Origin: Trinickia acidisoli
GTDB lineage: Bacteria > Pseudomonadota > Gammaproteobacteria > Burkholderiales > Burkholderiaceae
Direction: 5' to 3'
DNA length: 64,000 bases
NCBI RefSeq assembly: GCF_017315725.1
Contig: NZ_JAFLRG010000002.1
Coordinates: forward strand, 1,240,001 to 1,304,000
Made by a program: the position numbers and the translations under genes. Position 1 is the first letter of the stretch; each line of letters starts with the position of its first letter. The notes beneath the pieces were generated by a model. That model was not told the origin of the DNA, did not search any database, and worked only from the letters and a program-made list of their open reading frames with translations. Positions 44,940-54,037 of the stretch are shown here, piece after piece.

Positions 44940-45965
44940 TTAAAGGCCCTTGGCCTTGAGGAACTTATCCAGACGCGGATAAACGCGGCGAGCGTTGCCC
45001 TCGAAAATGGCGTGCCGGTCGGCGTCGCTGAGCGCCGCACAGCCGTCGACGTAACGCTTCGTGTCGTCGAAGTACTCGCCGGTGTTCGGATCGCGGCCAC
45101 GCACGGCGCCGATCATCTCGGAGCCGAACAACACGTTGCTCGTCGGCACGACCTTGGTCAGCAGCTCCACGCCCGGTTGGTGGTACACGCAGGTGTCGAA
45201 GAAGATGTTGTTCAGCAGGCCCTCGAGCGGGCGCTTGGCGATCTCCAGCGACATGCCGCGGTAGCGTCCCCAGTGGTAAGGCACCGCACCGCCGCCGTGC
45301 GGAATGACCAAGCGCAGCGTCGGGAAATCCTTGAAGACGTCGCCTTGCAGCAATTGCATGAAAACCGACGTATCGGCGTTCAGGTAATGCGCCCCGGTGC
45401 CGTGGTGGCAAGCGTTGCACGAAGCTGCGACGTGGATCATGGCGGGCACGTCGAGGTCACACAGCGCCTCGTAGAGCGGATACCACTCGCGGTCCGTCAT
45501 CGGCTTGCCGGTCCAGTGCCCGCCGCTCGGGTCGGGATTCACGTTGCAGCCGACGAAGCCCATTTCCTCGATGCAGCGCCGCAATTCGGGAATCGAGTTC
45601 TTGGGCGGCACCAGCGGCGATTGCGGCAACTGGCAAACCGGCACGAAGTTGTCCGGATAGATGTCGCAAACGCGGCGCACGAGATCGTTCGACACTTCCG
45701 CCCACTCGAGGCTCGTGCGCTCGTTGCCGAGGTGGTGACTCATCAGCCCCGCGATCGGCGAGAACAACGTCAGGTCGCCGCCGCGCTCTTTCTGCAGACG
45801 CAACTGGCCGTTGCCGACACCCTCGCGGATTTCGTCGTCGCTGACGTATGCGCCGGAGAGCGGGGGCGCGTTCGCCGGGTCGTTGGCGGCCGCAATCTGT
45901 TTGGCGCGCCAATCACGGAACGAAGCGGGAACGGTCGTGAAGTGACCGTGGCAATCGATGATCAT
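44940..45965 (-). CDS. ligJ: 4-oxalomesaconate hydratase, LigJ type
   Basis: The 341-residue protein resembles LigJ of Sphingobium from end to end. It starts MIIDCHGHFTTVP and contains GFVGCNVNPDPSGGHWTGKP, PAMIHVAASCNACHHGTGAHYLNADTS, LVIPHGGGAVPYHWGRYRG and NNIFFDTCVYHQPGVELL. LigJ hydrates 4-oxalomesaconate to 4-carboxy-4-hydroxy-2-oxoadipate in the protocatechuate 4,5-cleavage and gallate pathways. It is in the amidohydrolase superfamily, so a related decarboxylase cannot be fully excluded. It is the second gene of the operon, 20 bp after a decarboxylase-family gene. This is the strongest pathway marker in the cluster. Confidence 0.85.
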   Translation of the reverse strand: MIIDCHGHFTTVPASFRDWRAKQIAAANDPANAPPLSGAYVSDDEIREGVGNGQLRLQKERGGDLTLFSPIAGLMSHHLGNERTSLEWAEVSNDLVRRVCDIYPDNFVPVCQLPQSPLVPPKNSIPELRRCIEEMGFVGCNVNPDPSGGHWTGKPMTDREWYPLYEALCDLDVPAMIHVAASCNACHHGTGAHYLNADTSVFMQLLQGDVFKDFPTLRLVIPHGGGAVPYHWGRYRGMSLEIAKRPLEGLLNNIFFDTCVYHQPGVELLTKVVPTSNVLFGSEMIGAVRGRDPNTGEYFDDTKRYVDGCAALSDADRHAIFEGNARRVYPRLDKFLKAKGL

Positions 45966-45985
45966 CTTCTACTTCCTTTCGTAGC

Positions 45986-46957
45986 TCAAACGCGGGGATC
46001 GACGAACAGCTCGCTCATGGACATGCGCCGCGGCGTCAGGCCCTGCTTGAAGGCGGTCGCTTCGAGCGCCTCGATGGTCTTGCGGTTTTCCTCGATGCCG
46101 TACGGCAGCGGATCGTAGCCGACGATCTCGCGCAGCTTGAGGTACTTCTTGTCGCCTTTCTCCGTCGCTTGACCGGCGTCGAGCTTGGCCAGCCATTGCT
46201 TCTTCGCCGTATCGAAAGCGTCGTAGATCGACTTGGCGATCCACGGATGCTCGGCCAACACCGAATCCTTGACGACGATGGTGCCGTGCATCGGATAGAC
46301 ACCGGTGCGCGCGTAGTACTCGGCTTCCAGTTCGGTTGCGTTCGGGAACAGATCGGGATAGTCGGCCTCGACCTCCTTCCAACCGCCCGTCGGTGCGCCG
46401 GTGCGCCCGATGCCTGCGTTGGCGCCGAAGCCCGCCGCCAGTTCGCCCTTCGCCATCATGTCCGCCAGCGAGCTGTCGGCCGGCGCGTGAACGACGTTCG
46501 ACGGCAGCTTCAGTTGCGTGACGTGTTCCTCGTCATCCACGACCCAGGTCACCTTCGACGAATCGAGACCGAACTCGTCGATCAGCACTTGACGCGTCCA
46601 TACGCCCGTCGTAACCGAATAGGCACGCACGCCGACTTTCTTGCCCTCGAGATCCTTAGGAGTCCTAATACCCGCATCCGGACGCACGAGCAGTCCAGAG
46701 TGGTGAAAACGGCGCACGACGAAAATCGGCAGCCCGACGAACGGTGCGCCATAAGCGCGAGCGATGATGTAAGTCGTCGGCGCCAGTTCGCAGACATCGA
46801 ACTCGACGTCGCGAACCATGCGGCGGAAAGCGCCGATCTGGGGCTTGACCGTGACGAACTCGGCGTCGACGCCTTCGATGGGAATGGAACCGTCGCGAAT
46901 ACCCGACGTTTGCGGATGCTCGGCGATCGCGATCTTGAGCGGGACTTTTTTGGTCAA
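45986..46957 (-). CDS. 4,5-dihydroxyphthalate decarboxylase-family protein (first copy)
   Basis: The 323-residue protein resembles Pht5-type 4,5-dihydroxyphthalate decarboxylase across its length: LKIAIAEHPQTSGIRDGSIP, FHHSGLLVRPDAGIRTPKDLEGKKVGVRAYSVTTGVWTR, ARTGVYPMHGTIVVKDSVL and PLPYGIEENRKTIEALE. There is no signal peptide. The start codon is TTG, supported by a strong AGGAGG site 5 bp upstream. It is the first gene of the catabolic operon and has a paralogue at 40676. The name describes family membership; the true substrate may be another polycarboxylate. Confidence 0.8.
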   Translation of the reverse strand: MTKKVPLKIAIAEHPQTSGIRDGSIPIEGVDAEFVTVKPQIGAFRRMVRDVEFDVCELAPTTYIIARAYGAPFVGLPIFVVRRFHHSGLLVRPDAGIRTPKDLEGKKVGVRAYSVTTGVWTRQVLIDEFGLDSSKVTWVVDDEEHVTQLKLPSNVVHAPADSSLADMMAKGELAAGFGANAGIGRTGAPTGGWKEVEADYPDLFPNATELEAEYYARTGVYPMHGTIVVKDSVLAEHPWIAKSIYDAFDTAKKQWLAKLDAGQATEKGDKKYLKLREIVGYDPLPYGIEENRKTIEALEATAFKQGLTPRRMSMSELFVDPRV

Positions 46958-47086
46958 CTTAGCCTCCTATTGGACGAGCCGCCTTATCGATATGACGCCC
47001 ATCGCTGCCTTATGGCAAGGTGGGCAAGTCACGCGGCTACTCAGGTGATTTCGTTGACCACATGATCTTTCCGGGCTGGATTCGCG

Positions 47087-47127
47087 TCCATTGAATTAAG
47101 CCGCAATGGGCTTAACCGATTGGTAAA
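47087..47127 (-). promoter_or_regulatory. LysR-type regulatory element, copy 5 (catabolic operon)
   Basis: Read on the minus strand this 41-bp element starts TTTACC and ends TTCAATGGA, with GTTAA and TTCAA 21 bp apart. About 26 of 41 positions match copy 3. It lies 129 bp upstream of the TTG start at 46957. Confidence 0.65.
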
Positions 47128-47363
47128 GCCTCACCGTTACTCGCGACTGAATGACCGATGAAATCGTTTTGAATTCGCCGGTCGCGTTCGGCATTTTCAA
47201 ATGACGCCGAACGATGCGAGAACGCTTATCAAAAGGGGCTGGTGATTCGCGCGGGCCACCCGCGTCGAGAGAATCGGCAACGACAATGGCGCGTGGCAAG
47301 GCCAAGCGGCGAAAGAACCGACGAATACGCCGTCAATGAGGAGATTGCAGCAATGCGTTGCAT

Positions 47364-47388
47364 CGGCACCCCGAGCTTCGGGGCACCG
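47364..47388 (-). terminator. Stem-loop downstream of the aldehyde dehydrogenase gene
   Basis: CGGCACCCCGA and TCGGGGCACCG flank a 3-nt loop. The stem has two wobble positions as RNA. No T-run follows on the minus strand, so termination is uncertain. Confidence 0.4.
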
Positions 47389-47435
47389 ACGCTTTTACAG
47401 CGGAGAGATCCAAACGCGACCGTCGAACTCGGCGG

Positions 47436-48881
47436 TCAGACGGCCGTGACGGTAACCGACTTCGACACGAGGTACGGTTCGAGCGCCTCGGGACCCCCCT
47501 CCGAGCCGTAGCCCGAATCCTTCACGCCGCCGAACGGCATTTCCGGCCACGGCGTCGCCGGCTGGTTGATCCACAGCATGCCGACTTCCAAGCGCTGCGT
47601 CAGCAGATGCACGTTCGCGAACGACTTCGTGAACGCGTAACCGGCAAGACCGTACGGAAGCCGGTTCGCTTCGGTGATGGCTTCCTCGAGCGAATCGAAT
47701 CCGCGAATGGCGGCAATGGGCCCAAACGGCTCGTTGTTGAACACATCCGAGTCGAGCGACACATTAGACAGCACGGTCGGCGCGAAGAAATTGCCCTCCG
47801 TGCCGATGCGCTCGCCGCCGGTCTCGACGCGTGCGCCGGTCGCGCGCGCGTTCTCGACGACAGAGGCCATCGCCGTGAGCCGGCGCGCATTCGCGAGCGC
47901 GCCGAGCGTCGTGCCTTCCTCGAGACCATTGCCGACCTTCAGCCCTTGCGCGTGCTTGACCAGTTCGTGCGTGAATGCTTCGCGAACGCTGTTGTGGACC
48001 AGAAAGCGCGTAGGCGAAATACAGACCTGGCCCGCATTGCGAAATTTCGAGCCGCCGGCGGCCCTCACCGCGAGCGCGACGTCGGCATCCTCGGCGACGA
48101 TGACGGGCGCATGGCCGCCCAACTCCATCGTCGCGCGCTTCATGTGCTGGCCGGCCAAGGCCGCCAATTGCTTGCCGACCGGCGTGGAGCCCGTGAACGT
48201 GACCTTGCGGATCACGGGATGTGCAATCAAGTACGAGGAAATCTCGGCGGGATTGCCGAACACGAGACCGATCACGCCCGCCGGCACACCTGCATCGACG
48301 AATGCGCGCAGCAGCGCGGCCGGCGACGCCGGCGTTTCCTCCGGCGCCTTCACGAGGAACGAGCAGCCGGTCGCCAGCGCCGCGCTCAGCTTGCGCACGA
48401 CCTGGTTGACCGGGAAATTCCACGGCGTGAACGCGGCAACCGGACCGACGGGCTCGCGCACCACCGTCTGCTGCGCCCCGAGATTGCGCGGCGGAACGAT
48501 CCGGCCATAGACGCGCCGCCCTTCGTCGGCGAACCATTCGATGATGTCCGCGGCCGCGAGCACTTCGATGCGCGCTTCGCCGAGCGGCTTGCCTTGTTCC
48601 TGCGTCATCCATTGCGCGATCGTCGCGGCGCGCTCACGCACGAGCCCCGCCGCTTTGCGCATCGTCGCCGCGCGTTCGTGCGCGGGCACCCGGCGCCACT
48701 TTTCGAAACCGCGCTGCGCGGCGGCCAGCGCGCGATCCAGATCCGCAATGCCCGCATGCGCAACCTTGCCGATCACTTGACCCGTCGCGGGATTGACGAC
48801 GTCGATCGTCTTGCCGCCGGCCGCGTCGCACCACTCGCCGTCGATCAGTAGTTGCGTATTCGTATAAGTCACGTTTGTCAT
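47436..48881 (-). CDS. NAD(P)-dependent aldehyde dehydrogenase (succinate-semialdehyde type)
   Basis: The 481-residue protein is a full-length aldehyde dehydrogenase. The cofactor segment is FTPWNFPVNQV, the general base Glu is in ATMELGGHAPVIV, the catalytic Cys is in FRNAGQVCISPTRF, and the C-terminal motif is NEPFGPIAAIRGF. It is closest in style to the GabD/succinate-semialdehyde group. It would oxidise an aldehyde made by the ThDP enzyme or by ring-product breakdown. A strong hairpin with a T-run (48902-48936) lies only about 20 bp upstream of its start, so expression may depend on read-through or a promoter inside the leader. Confidence 0.9.
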   Translation of the reverse strand: MTNVTYTNTQLLIDGEWCDAAGGKTIDVVNPATGQVIGKVAHAGIADLDRALAAAQRGFEKWRRVPAHERAATMRKAAGLVRERAATIAQWMTQEQGKPLGEARIEVLAAADIIEWFADEGRRVYGRIVPPRNLGAQQTVVREPVGPVAAFTPWNFPVNQVVRKLSAALATGCSFLVKAPEETPASPAALLRAFVDAGVPAGVIGLVFGNPAEISSYLIAHPVIRKVTFTGSTPVGKQLAALAGQHMKRATMELGGHAPVIVAEDADVALAVRAAGGSKFRNAGQVCISPTRFLVHNSVREAFTHELVKHAQGLKVGNGLEEGTTLGALANARRLTAMASVVENARATGARVETGGERIGTEGNFFAPTVLSNVSLDSDVFNNEPFGPIAAIRGFDSLEEAITEANRLPYGLAGYAFTKSFANVHLLTQRLEVGMLWINQPATPWPEMPFGGVKDSGYGSEGGPEALEPYLVSKSVTVTAV

Positions 48882-48901
48882 CCAGACTCCCTGCTATCCG
48901 C

Positions 48902-48936
48902 AAAAAAATGCGCTTCCCAATCAAGCGAGGAAGCGC
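48902..48936 (-). terminator. Rho-independent terminator/attenuator between the CMD gene and the aldehyde dehydrogenase gene
   Basis: On the minus strand GCGCTTCC (48936-48929) pairs with GGAAGCGC (48917-48910) around an 11-nt loop and is followed by A and seven T. It is 118 bp past the CMD stop and about 20 bp before the aldehyde dehydrogenase ATG. Confidence 0.85.
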
Positions 48937-49053
48937 CGATTAATCACACGCCCATATACGCCCGCGGCGGTCTCGATCTTGGCAGCATACTCGTCTTTCG
49001 CAAATCCAGTGCGACGACGGTAAACCGCGCTCGAGCGAGCAAGAGACGAACGA

Positions 49054-49584
49054 TCAAGCCTTGGGCTCGAGCGCGTGCAGGCTCATGGCGAGCGAGATCG
49101 AGGTGAAATAGCCTATCGTGATCAGCAATTCCGCGATCACCGCACGGCCCAGTTCGGCCACATATCGCGCAAAGCGCGCGTCGTCGACTACGCCGCCCGC
49201 GAGAATGTCGTGGACCGCATCGCAGACCACCCCGAGACGCCCGCTGTCCGGCTCCGTATGCCGGTTTTCAATGATGGCGGCGACCACCGCCTCCGGAACG
49301 CCCGCTTTCAGCGCATGCCGGCGGTGGTTTGCGATGACATAGGGCGCATTCCAAAACACCGCCGTCGACAGGATCGCCACTTCGGTTTCCGCCTCGCTCA
49401 GCACCGGCGACCGATCGACGTGGGTGCCGATGATCTCCATCCCTTCGGCGAGACGCGGGTTGTGCAGCCATATGTTGAACGGCGTGGGAATGCGTCCCCG
49501 CCCTTCGCCCAGTCGCGCGATGACGGTCTTCTGTTCATCGGTGGCCTTCTCCGGGTCGATACGCTCGAGTCGATTGTTCGTCAT
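49054..49584 (-). CDS. Carboxymuconolactone decarboxylase (CMD/AhpD)-family protein
   Basis: The 176-residue all-helical protein has the CMD core SEAETEVAILSTAVFWNAPYVIANHRRHALKAGVPEAVVAAI, with the conserved Glu and His. The CxxC peroxidase motif of AhpD is absent, so a decarboxylase-like or carbon-skeleton role is likelier than peroxide reduction. The ATG at 49584 follows a GGAAAG site. It is the last gene of the tctC-amidohydrolase-tctAB unit, ended by the terminator at 48902. Its substrate is unknown. Confidence 0.82.
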   Translation of the reverse strand: MTNNRLERIDPEKATDEQKTVIARLGEGRGRIPTPFNIWLHNPRLAEGMEIIGTHVDRSPVLSEAETEVAILSTAVFWNAPYVIANHRRHALKAGVPEAVVAAIIENRHTEPDSGRLGVVCDAVHDILAGGVVDDARFARYVAELGRAVIAELLITIGYFTSISLAMSLHALEPKA

Positions 49585-49636
49585 GCTCTTTCCTTCCAGC
49601 AAAAAAGATAACAAAGCAAGGCCTTGCCGTTGCACG

Positions 49637-51676
49637 TCACAGGCCCATGGCCCCTAGCGCGGGGAACCACTGCCCGATCAGGCTACTAGGCCAAGGAATA
49701 TGAATGATCTGATCGAAAACGCCATAGATGAGCCCCGTCACGCAAACCGCGAGGATCAAACTGAGCCGCCAACGCTCGCGCCCCTCGATGCGCATGAACG
49801 CGACGATCATCAGCAGCACCGTCGGCAGCATGCCGATCACCGCCATGCAAAGGAGAAAGCCAATGAACCAGCCGAAGAACTTCGCAGCGCGTATCAACAC
49901 GACCTTGCCGTGCAATGCTTCATCGTGGCTGCTCGACATATCCATGTGGATGCCGCCGCCAGCCGCCGTCCCAGCCGGCGCCGGCGTCACGAAAACCTTG
50001 TAGACGAGACTGCCCGTGCCGGCGATCACGAGAATGCTCGCGACGACCGTCGGCCCGATTCTGGCCATCAGCAGCCATCCCTGCGCGCTCACCAGCATGT
50101 AGATGCCTATGCCGATGAAGAACAGATAGGCGAGGTCTTGGCGCTCGAATACGGGCTTCCCGCTCGGCCGCAGCCGCGCGAGCCCACCCTTGAGCAAGGC
50201 ATTGACCAGCGGCTTGAGAAAGACCAGCGCCGACAAGACGAGCAGAACCAGGACGACCGGCCGCCTCATCCAATCGGTGTCGTAGCGCATGAAGGAGATC
50301 GACATGTAGCGCTCCATCAGCACACCGAGCACGAGACCGAGAATCAGCGGCGGACGCGCCCATCTCAAACGCTTCATGGTCCAGCCGATCACGCCTGCGA
50401 TCAGCAGCACGAACAAATCGCCCCAGCTACGCGAGCCTTGGAAGGCGCCGACATAGATGATCGGCATGATGACCGGCAGAATGAGCGTATAGCGCAGCGT
50501 GGAAATCTTCGCGAATTGTCCGCTCAGCAGGAAACAAAGGCCCGCGCCGAAGATATTGGCGAGCGCGATCGACCACACCATCGAATAGGTCAACGCGAGA
50601 TGCTTGGTCAGCATATCGGGACCCGGAATAAACCCGTGCACCATCAATGCGCTGAGCAAAATGGCCTGTGCCGCGCCGCCGGGTACGCCGAACGACAGCA
50701 TCGGCACCAGGCTGCCGCCCTCTCGCGCATTGTTGGCCGCTTCGGGCGCGATGACGCCGCGCACGTCGCCAGTGGTGAAGGTATCCTTCGCGCCCTTCGA
50801 CGTTTGCAATGCATGTCCGTAGGCGATCCAATCGGTTACCGCGCCCGTGATTCCCGGGATGGCCCCGAGAATCGCGCCCAGGCCGCCGCAACGAACGATC
50901 AAGAACCAGTTTCGCAAACTGTCGGTGACGCCATGCATCATCCCTTGGCGCGAACTGAACTGGACTTTATCGGCGATCGCCGTGCGGCGGATGGCGAGCT
51001 CGCACAGCTCCGGCAGCGCAAACAGGCCAAGAATGATCGGCACCTTGGGGATGCCGTCCTGCAGATAGAGGAGATCGCCCGTCCAACGCATTTGCCCGGT
51101 TTCGACATTGGTGCCGATCATGCCGATCAGAATGCCGAAGCACGCGACGACGATCCCCTTGAGCGGCGCGTTGCCCGATAGGGCCGACACCATCGAGATC
51201 CCGAAAATCGTCAGCCCCAGCATTTCGGGCGTACCGATGGAGAGCACGAAAGGCCGCACCAGCGGCAACGAGATGGCCAAGATGACCGCGCCGATGAGCC
51301 CGCCGAACATCGACGACATGTAGCACGCGCTCAGCGCGCGCGATGCTTCACCGCGCCGGGTCATCGGCAGACCGTCGAGCACGGTCGCCTGTGAAGCCGC
51401 GTGCCCCGGTACGCCGAACAGCACGGCCGGAATAACGTCCGACGTCGTAATGACCGAAGCCATGCCGAGCAGCATGGCAAAGGCCGCGTACGGATCCATC
51501 GTGTAGGTGAAAGGCACCAGCAGCGCAAAGCCGGTCAACCCGCCGATGCCCGGCAACAGCCCAATGGCCAGCCCGATCAGAACGCCGAACCAGAGAAAGA
51601 CCAGACGATTGAATTGCAAGATCGTCGACAGCGCATGGCCGGCCGCCGACAACGTTGCGTGGTTGAGGAATTCCAT
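49637..51676 (-). CDS. Tripartite tricarboxylate transporter permease, TctA fused to TctB
   Basis: The 679-residue protein is a TctA large permease (about residues 1-500) carrying the family motifs GLLPGIGGLTGFALLVPFTYTMDP, PEAANNAREGGSLVPMLSFGVPGGAAQAILLSALMVHGFIPGP and MERYMSISFMRYD. A C-terminal extension of about 160 residues with four hydrophobic segments (from DLAYLFFIGIGIYMLVSAQGWLL to LILAVCVTGLIYGVFDQ) looks like the small TctB subunit. TctA alone is about 500 residues, and no separate tctB is nearby. It imports di- or tricarboxylates with the TctC protein encoded two genes upstream. Confidence 0.88.
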   Translation of the reverse strand: MEFLNHATLSAAGHALSTILQFNRLVFLWFGVLIGLAIGLLPGIGGLTGFALLVPFTYTMDPYAAFAMLLGMASVITTSDVIPAVLFGVPGHAASQATVLDGLPMTRRGEASRALSACYMSSMFGGLIGAVILAISLPLVRPFVLSIGTPEMLGLTIFGISMVSALSGNAPLKGIVVACFGILIGMIGTNVETGQMRWTGDLLYLQDGIPKVPIILGLFALPELCELAIRRTAIADKVQFSSRQGMMHGVTDSLRNWFLIVRCGGLGAILGAIPGITGAVTDWIAYGHALQTSKGAKDTFTTGDVRGVIAPEAANNAREGGSLVPMLSFGVPGGAAQAILLSALMVHGFIPGPDMLTKHLALTYSMVWSIALANIFGAGLCFLLSGQFAKISTLRYTLILPVIMPIIYVGAFQGSRSWGDLFVLLIAGVIGWTMKRLRWARPPLILGLVLGVLMERYMSISFMRYDTDWMRRPVVLVLLVLSALVFLKPLVNALLKGGLARLRPSGKPVFERQDLAYLFFIGIGIYMLVSAQGWLLMARIGPTVVASILVIAGTGSLVYKVFVTPAPAGTAAGGGIHMDMSSSHDEALHGKVVLIRAAKFFGWFIGFLLCMAVIGMLPTVLLMIVAFMRIEGRERWRLSLILAVCVTGLIYGVFDQIIHIPWPSSLIGQWFPALGAMGL

Positions 51677-51789
51677 GAGTCATCCTGATTAGCGAGCGGG
51701 CTCGGCAGGCTCATCGTTTGAGCCGATGAGCGCCGAAGATAGGCGCGTCGTACCGAGCGGTGCGCGAGCGCCTATGACTTCGACACGTC

Positions 51790-52647
51790 CTACCGATCGG
51801 CGAGCGTGGGATAGAGAACCTTCGCCGTACCGCCCCATACCCACGCACGCTCCTCCTCGCTAAGCGAAGCGAAACAGGCATGCCCCTGATCGATGAGCTT
51901 CTTCAACGGTCCCGCCGATGCCGGGTAGTTCGAGCCGAAAGCCAAATGATCCGCGCCAAACACCTTCGCCAGATGCGGGAAGAAGGCCTCGGCTCCGCCC
52001 GGCGCCGCCTGCGCGAGATCGAAGGTACGCGGCGTGATCTTCATATAGACGTTGCTGTATTTCGCCAGATCGAACAACTCGTTGCAGGCCGCATAGGGCG
52101 GGCCTTCTTCGAGAACGGGGCGGCCGCAGTGGTCGAGCACGATCTTCACGGTAGGGAAACGTCGAGCCAGTTCGGCCACCATCGACAAACCGGTCGGCGT
52201 CGTCTGAACCGCCATCGTCATGCCGATCTGCGCGCAGCGCTCCCAAATCGGAAATGTGGCGGGATTGACCAGCCAGCTTCCGTCGCTTTGATGCGTAGCC
52301 CCGCCCGTGAACAGCCGAATCCCGCCCATGCCGCGCGTCAGCCAGTAATCGAACGTGTTCAGCGCACCGGGCGCCAATAAATCGAACGAGTAGACGCCCG
52401 TGAATCGCTTGGGCTGCGCAGCCACGCTATCGGCCACGTATGCGTTGTTGTGCCCATACGTCGTCGACGAATGCACGATCGCAGCCTTCGCCACCCCGGC
52501 TTCATCCATTTCCGCGACCAACTGCTCGAACGTCACCGCACGCGTGGCCGACCAGTTCGAACGATGTCCGTGCTGCGGAGCAATCGGGTAGCGAACCGCG
52601 TCTGTCGACACGATGTGCGGGTGAATGTCGATGATTTCTTGCGTCAT
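51790..52647 (-). CDS. Amidohydrolase_2-family hydrolase, second paralogue
   Basis: The 285-residue protein is a paralogue of the 44084-44929 product. It has the metal motif IDIHPHI, EMDEAGVAKAAIVHSSTTYG shared almost exactly with the other copy, KIVLDHCGRPVLEEGP, and HLAFGSNYPASAGPL. It belongs to the lactonase/decarboxylase group of metal-dependent hydrolases. It lies between tctC and tctAB, so it probably acts on the imported compound or its first product. Having one copy in each operon suggests two related lactone or acid substrates. The start at 52647 trims an unconserved 17-residue extension. Confidence 0.82.
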   Translation of the reverse strand: MTQEIIDIHPHIVSTDAVRYPIAPQHGHRSNWSATRAVTFEQLVAEMDEAGVAKAAIVHSSTTYGHNNAYVADSVAAQPKRFTGVYSFDLLAPGALNTFDYWLTRGMGGIRLFTGGATHQSDGSWLVNPATFPIWERCAQIGMTMAVQTTPTGLSMVAELARRFPTVKIVLDHCGRPVLEEGPPYAACNELFDLAKYSNVYMKITPRTFDLAQAAPGGAEAFFPHLAKVFGADHLAFGSNYPASAGPLKKLIDQGHACFASLSEEERAWVWGGTAKVLYPTLADR

Positions 52648-52775
52648 GTCGATTGGACCTCTTGGAGATTTGCCGTCGTTCGCCCACGCCGGGTTCACGA
52701 CATTCTCTTGCTCAGATCACGGCAGACGAAGCGCGCGGGAATAAGACCCGATACCCGCGCCGCTTCGAGCGGCCA

Positions 52776-53816
52776 TCATTGAGCGCTATAGATGAGCTTG
52801 CGCGCGCGCTCGATCACCGATTCGGGCGTGGCATACAACTGGTTGACGATCTGCTCCACCGCGTTACCGTCGATCGGATCGATCGGGAAGCCTTGGGTTT
52901 TCATCGCCGCAATGAATTCGGGATCGGCGATCGCCTTCGCGAAGGCCACGCGCAGCGCGTCGAGACGATCCTGGGGCACGCCGTTCGGCACTGCGATGGG
53001 CCGCCCCGCCGCGAACGGCAACAGGAACAAGTTGAACAGCGCCTTGACGTCCGGCTGGGTGACATAGGCGCTCAGATTCGGAACGTTGGGGTAATCGGGC
53101 AGACTATTCCACCCCAATTGCAGCAACACTTTCATCTTGCCGTTGGCGAGCATCTGCGCCGGCGCGCCCTGGCTCAGCCCGTCGATGGTCGAGGCCCAGC
53201 CGTCGACCTCGCCGCGCTGCATCGCCAGATAAACCTCGCCGCGCCCCGTATAGCCGGGAACGATGCGCATCTTCGCGCCAACGTACTCATCGAGCAGCGC
53301 CGGCAGCGTCCGATCCTCGTTGGAAAAGCCGGTCGCGCCGATATACATCTTCTTTTTGAAGAGATCGTCTGCCGTGGTCACACCGGAGCGCGTCATCCCG
53401 ACCAAGCAGTACTGCACCTTATCGAGACTGCCGAGCCATCTGACTTTTCTGGGATCGAAGCTGTGCTGCCTCGGGTCGAGCAAGGGGATATAGAGGTTGT
53501 TCCGTTGCAGGAAGCCGACGACAGTGCCGTCATTGGGCTGCGTGGACTGAAGCGAAGCCGCCGCCACCATGCCTCCCGCGCCCACGACGTTCATCACCAC
53601 GGCGTCGGGGTGCCCGGGAATGTACTTGACGAAGAAACGTGCGAACTGACGTGCAAGCGTGTCGGTGGGTGTACCTGCATCGGCACTGACGATGAGCGTC
53701 ACGGTTTTGCCGTGATAAAACTGTTCGACCGACTGACCGAACGCCGGCCCAGCGACCGCCATCACGGCAATGCATATCAGCGCCGCGCAAGTGCGTATTG
53801 CGGTCCTGTAGTTCAT
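52776..53816 (-). CDS. TctC/Bug-family periplasmic binding protein
   Basis: The 346-residue protein has a Sec signal peptide (MNYRTAIRTCAALICIAVMA, cleavage after GPAFG). The Bug-fold core has the ligand-pocket segments VTLIVSADAGTPTDTLARQFARFF and VVMNVVGAGGMVAAASL, then FLQRNNLYIPLL. It captures a carboxylated compound in the periplasm for the TctA-TctB permease encoded downstream. It is the first gene of its operon. Copy 1 of the LysR-type element lies 149 bp upstream. Its leader and signal-peptide coding region resemble those of the porin gene at 57836. Confidence 0.9.
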   Translation of the reverse strand: MNYRTAIRTCAALICIAVMAVAGPAFGQSVEQFYHGKTVTLIVSADAGTPTDTLARQFARFFVKYIPGHPDAVVMNVVGAGGMVAAASLQSTQPNDGTVVGFLQRNNLYIPLLDPRQHSFDPRKVRWLGSLDKVQYCLVGMTRSGVTTADDLFKKKMYIGATGFSNEDRTLPALLDEYVGAKMRIVPGYTGRGEVYLAMQRGEVDGWASTIDGLSQGAPAQMLANGKMKVLLQLGWNSLPDYPNVPNLSAYVTQPDVKALFNLFLLPFAAGRPIAVPNGVPQDRLDALRVAFAKAIADPEFIAAMKTQGFPIDPIDGNAVEQIVNQLYATPESVIERARKLIYSAQ

Positions 53817-53965
53817 AGTCGTCTTCGTCTCCGTACACCGATCCGCAATCTGCCGTCGAGGCGAGCCGAGAATCGTTGCCGTCCCGGTGATAGATTACGT
53901 TTTCCTTCTGATTGCTGGGTAAACGCAGTTAGCGCAGTTAGATTCTGCCAGCGCGACGCCGCATA

Positions 53966-54006
53966 TCAATTGAGAAAAGCTGCATGAGGGTTGAGCAAAC
54001 GGTTAA
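53966..54006 (-). promoter_or_regulatory. LysR-type regulatory element, copy 1, with tctC promoter
   Basis: In gene orientation the element runs from TTAACCGTTTGCTCAA to TCTCAATTGA, with two CTCAA repeats 21 bp apart. TTGATA at its end and CAGAAT (53947-53942), 16 bp later, form a promoter for tctC. Confidence 0.75.
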
Positions 54007-54037
54007 GTGCCCGTCCACGCCCTCGCTTCGCGCCCGC

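Larger units (their letters stand above)
46958..47435. other. 478-bp intergenic region upstream of the catabolic operon
   Basis: It contains copy 5 of the LysR-type element (47087-47127), 130 bp before the operon start, and a stem-loop at 47364-47388 downstream of the aldehyde dehydrogenase gene. No gene was seen. Confidence 0.6.
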
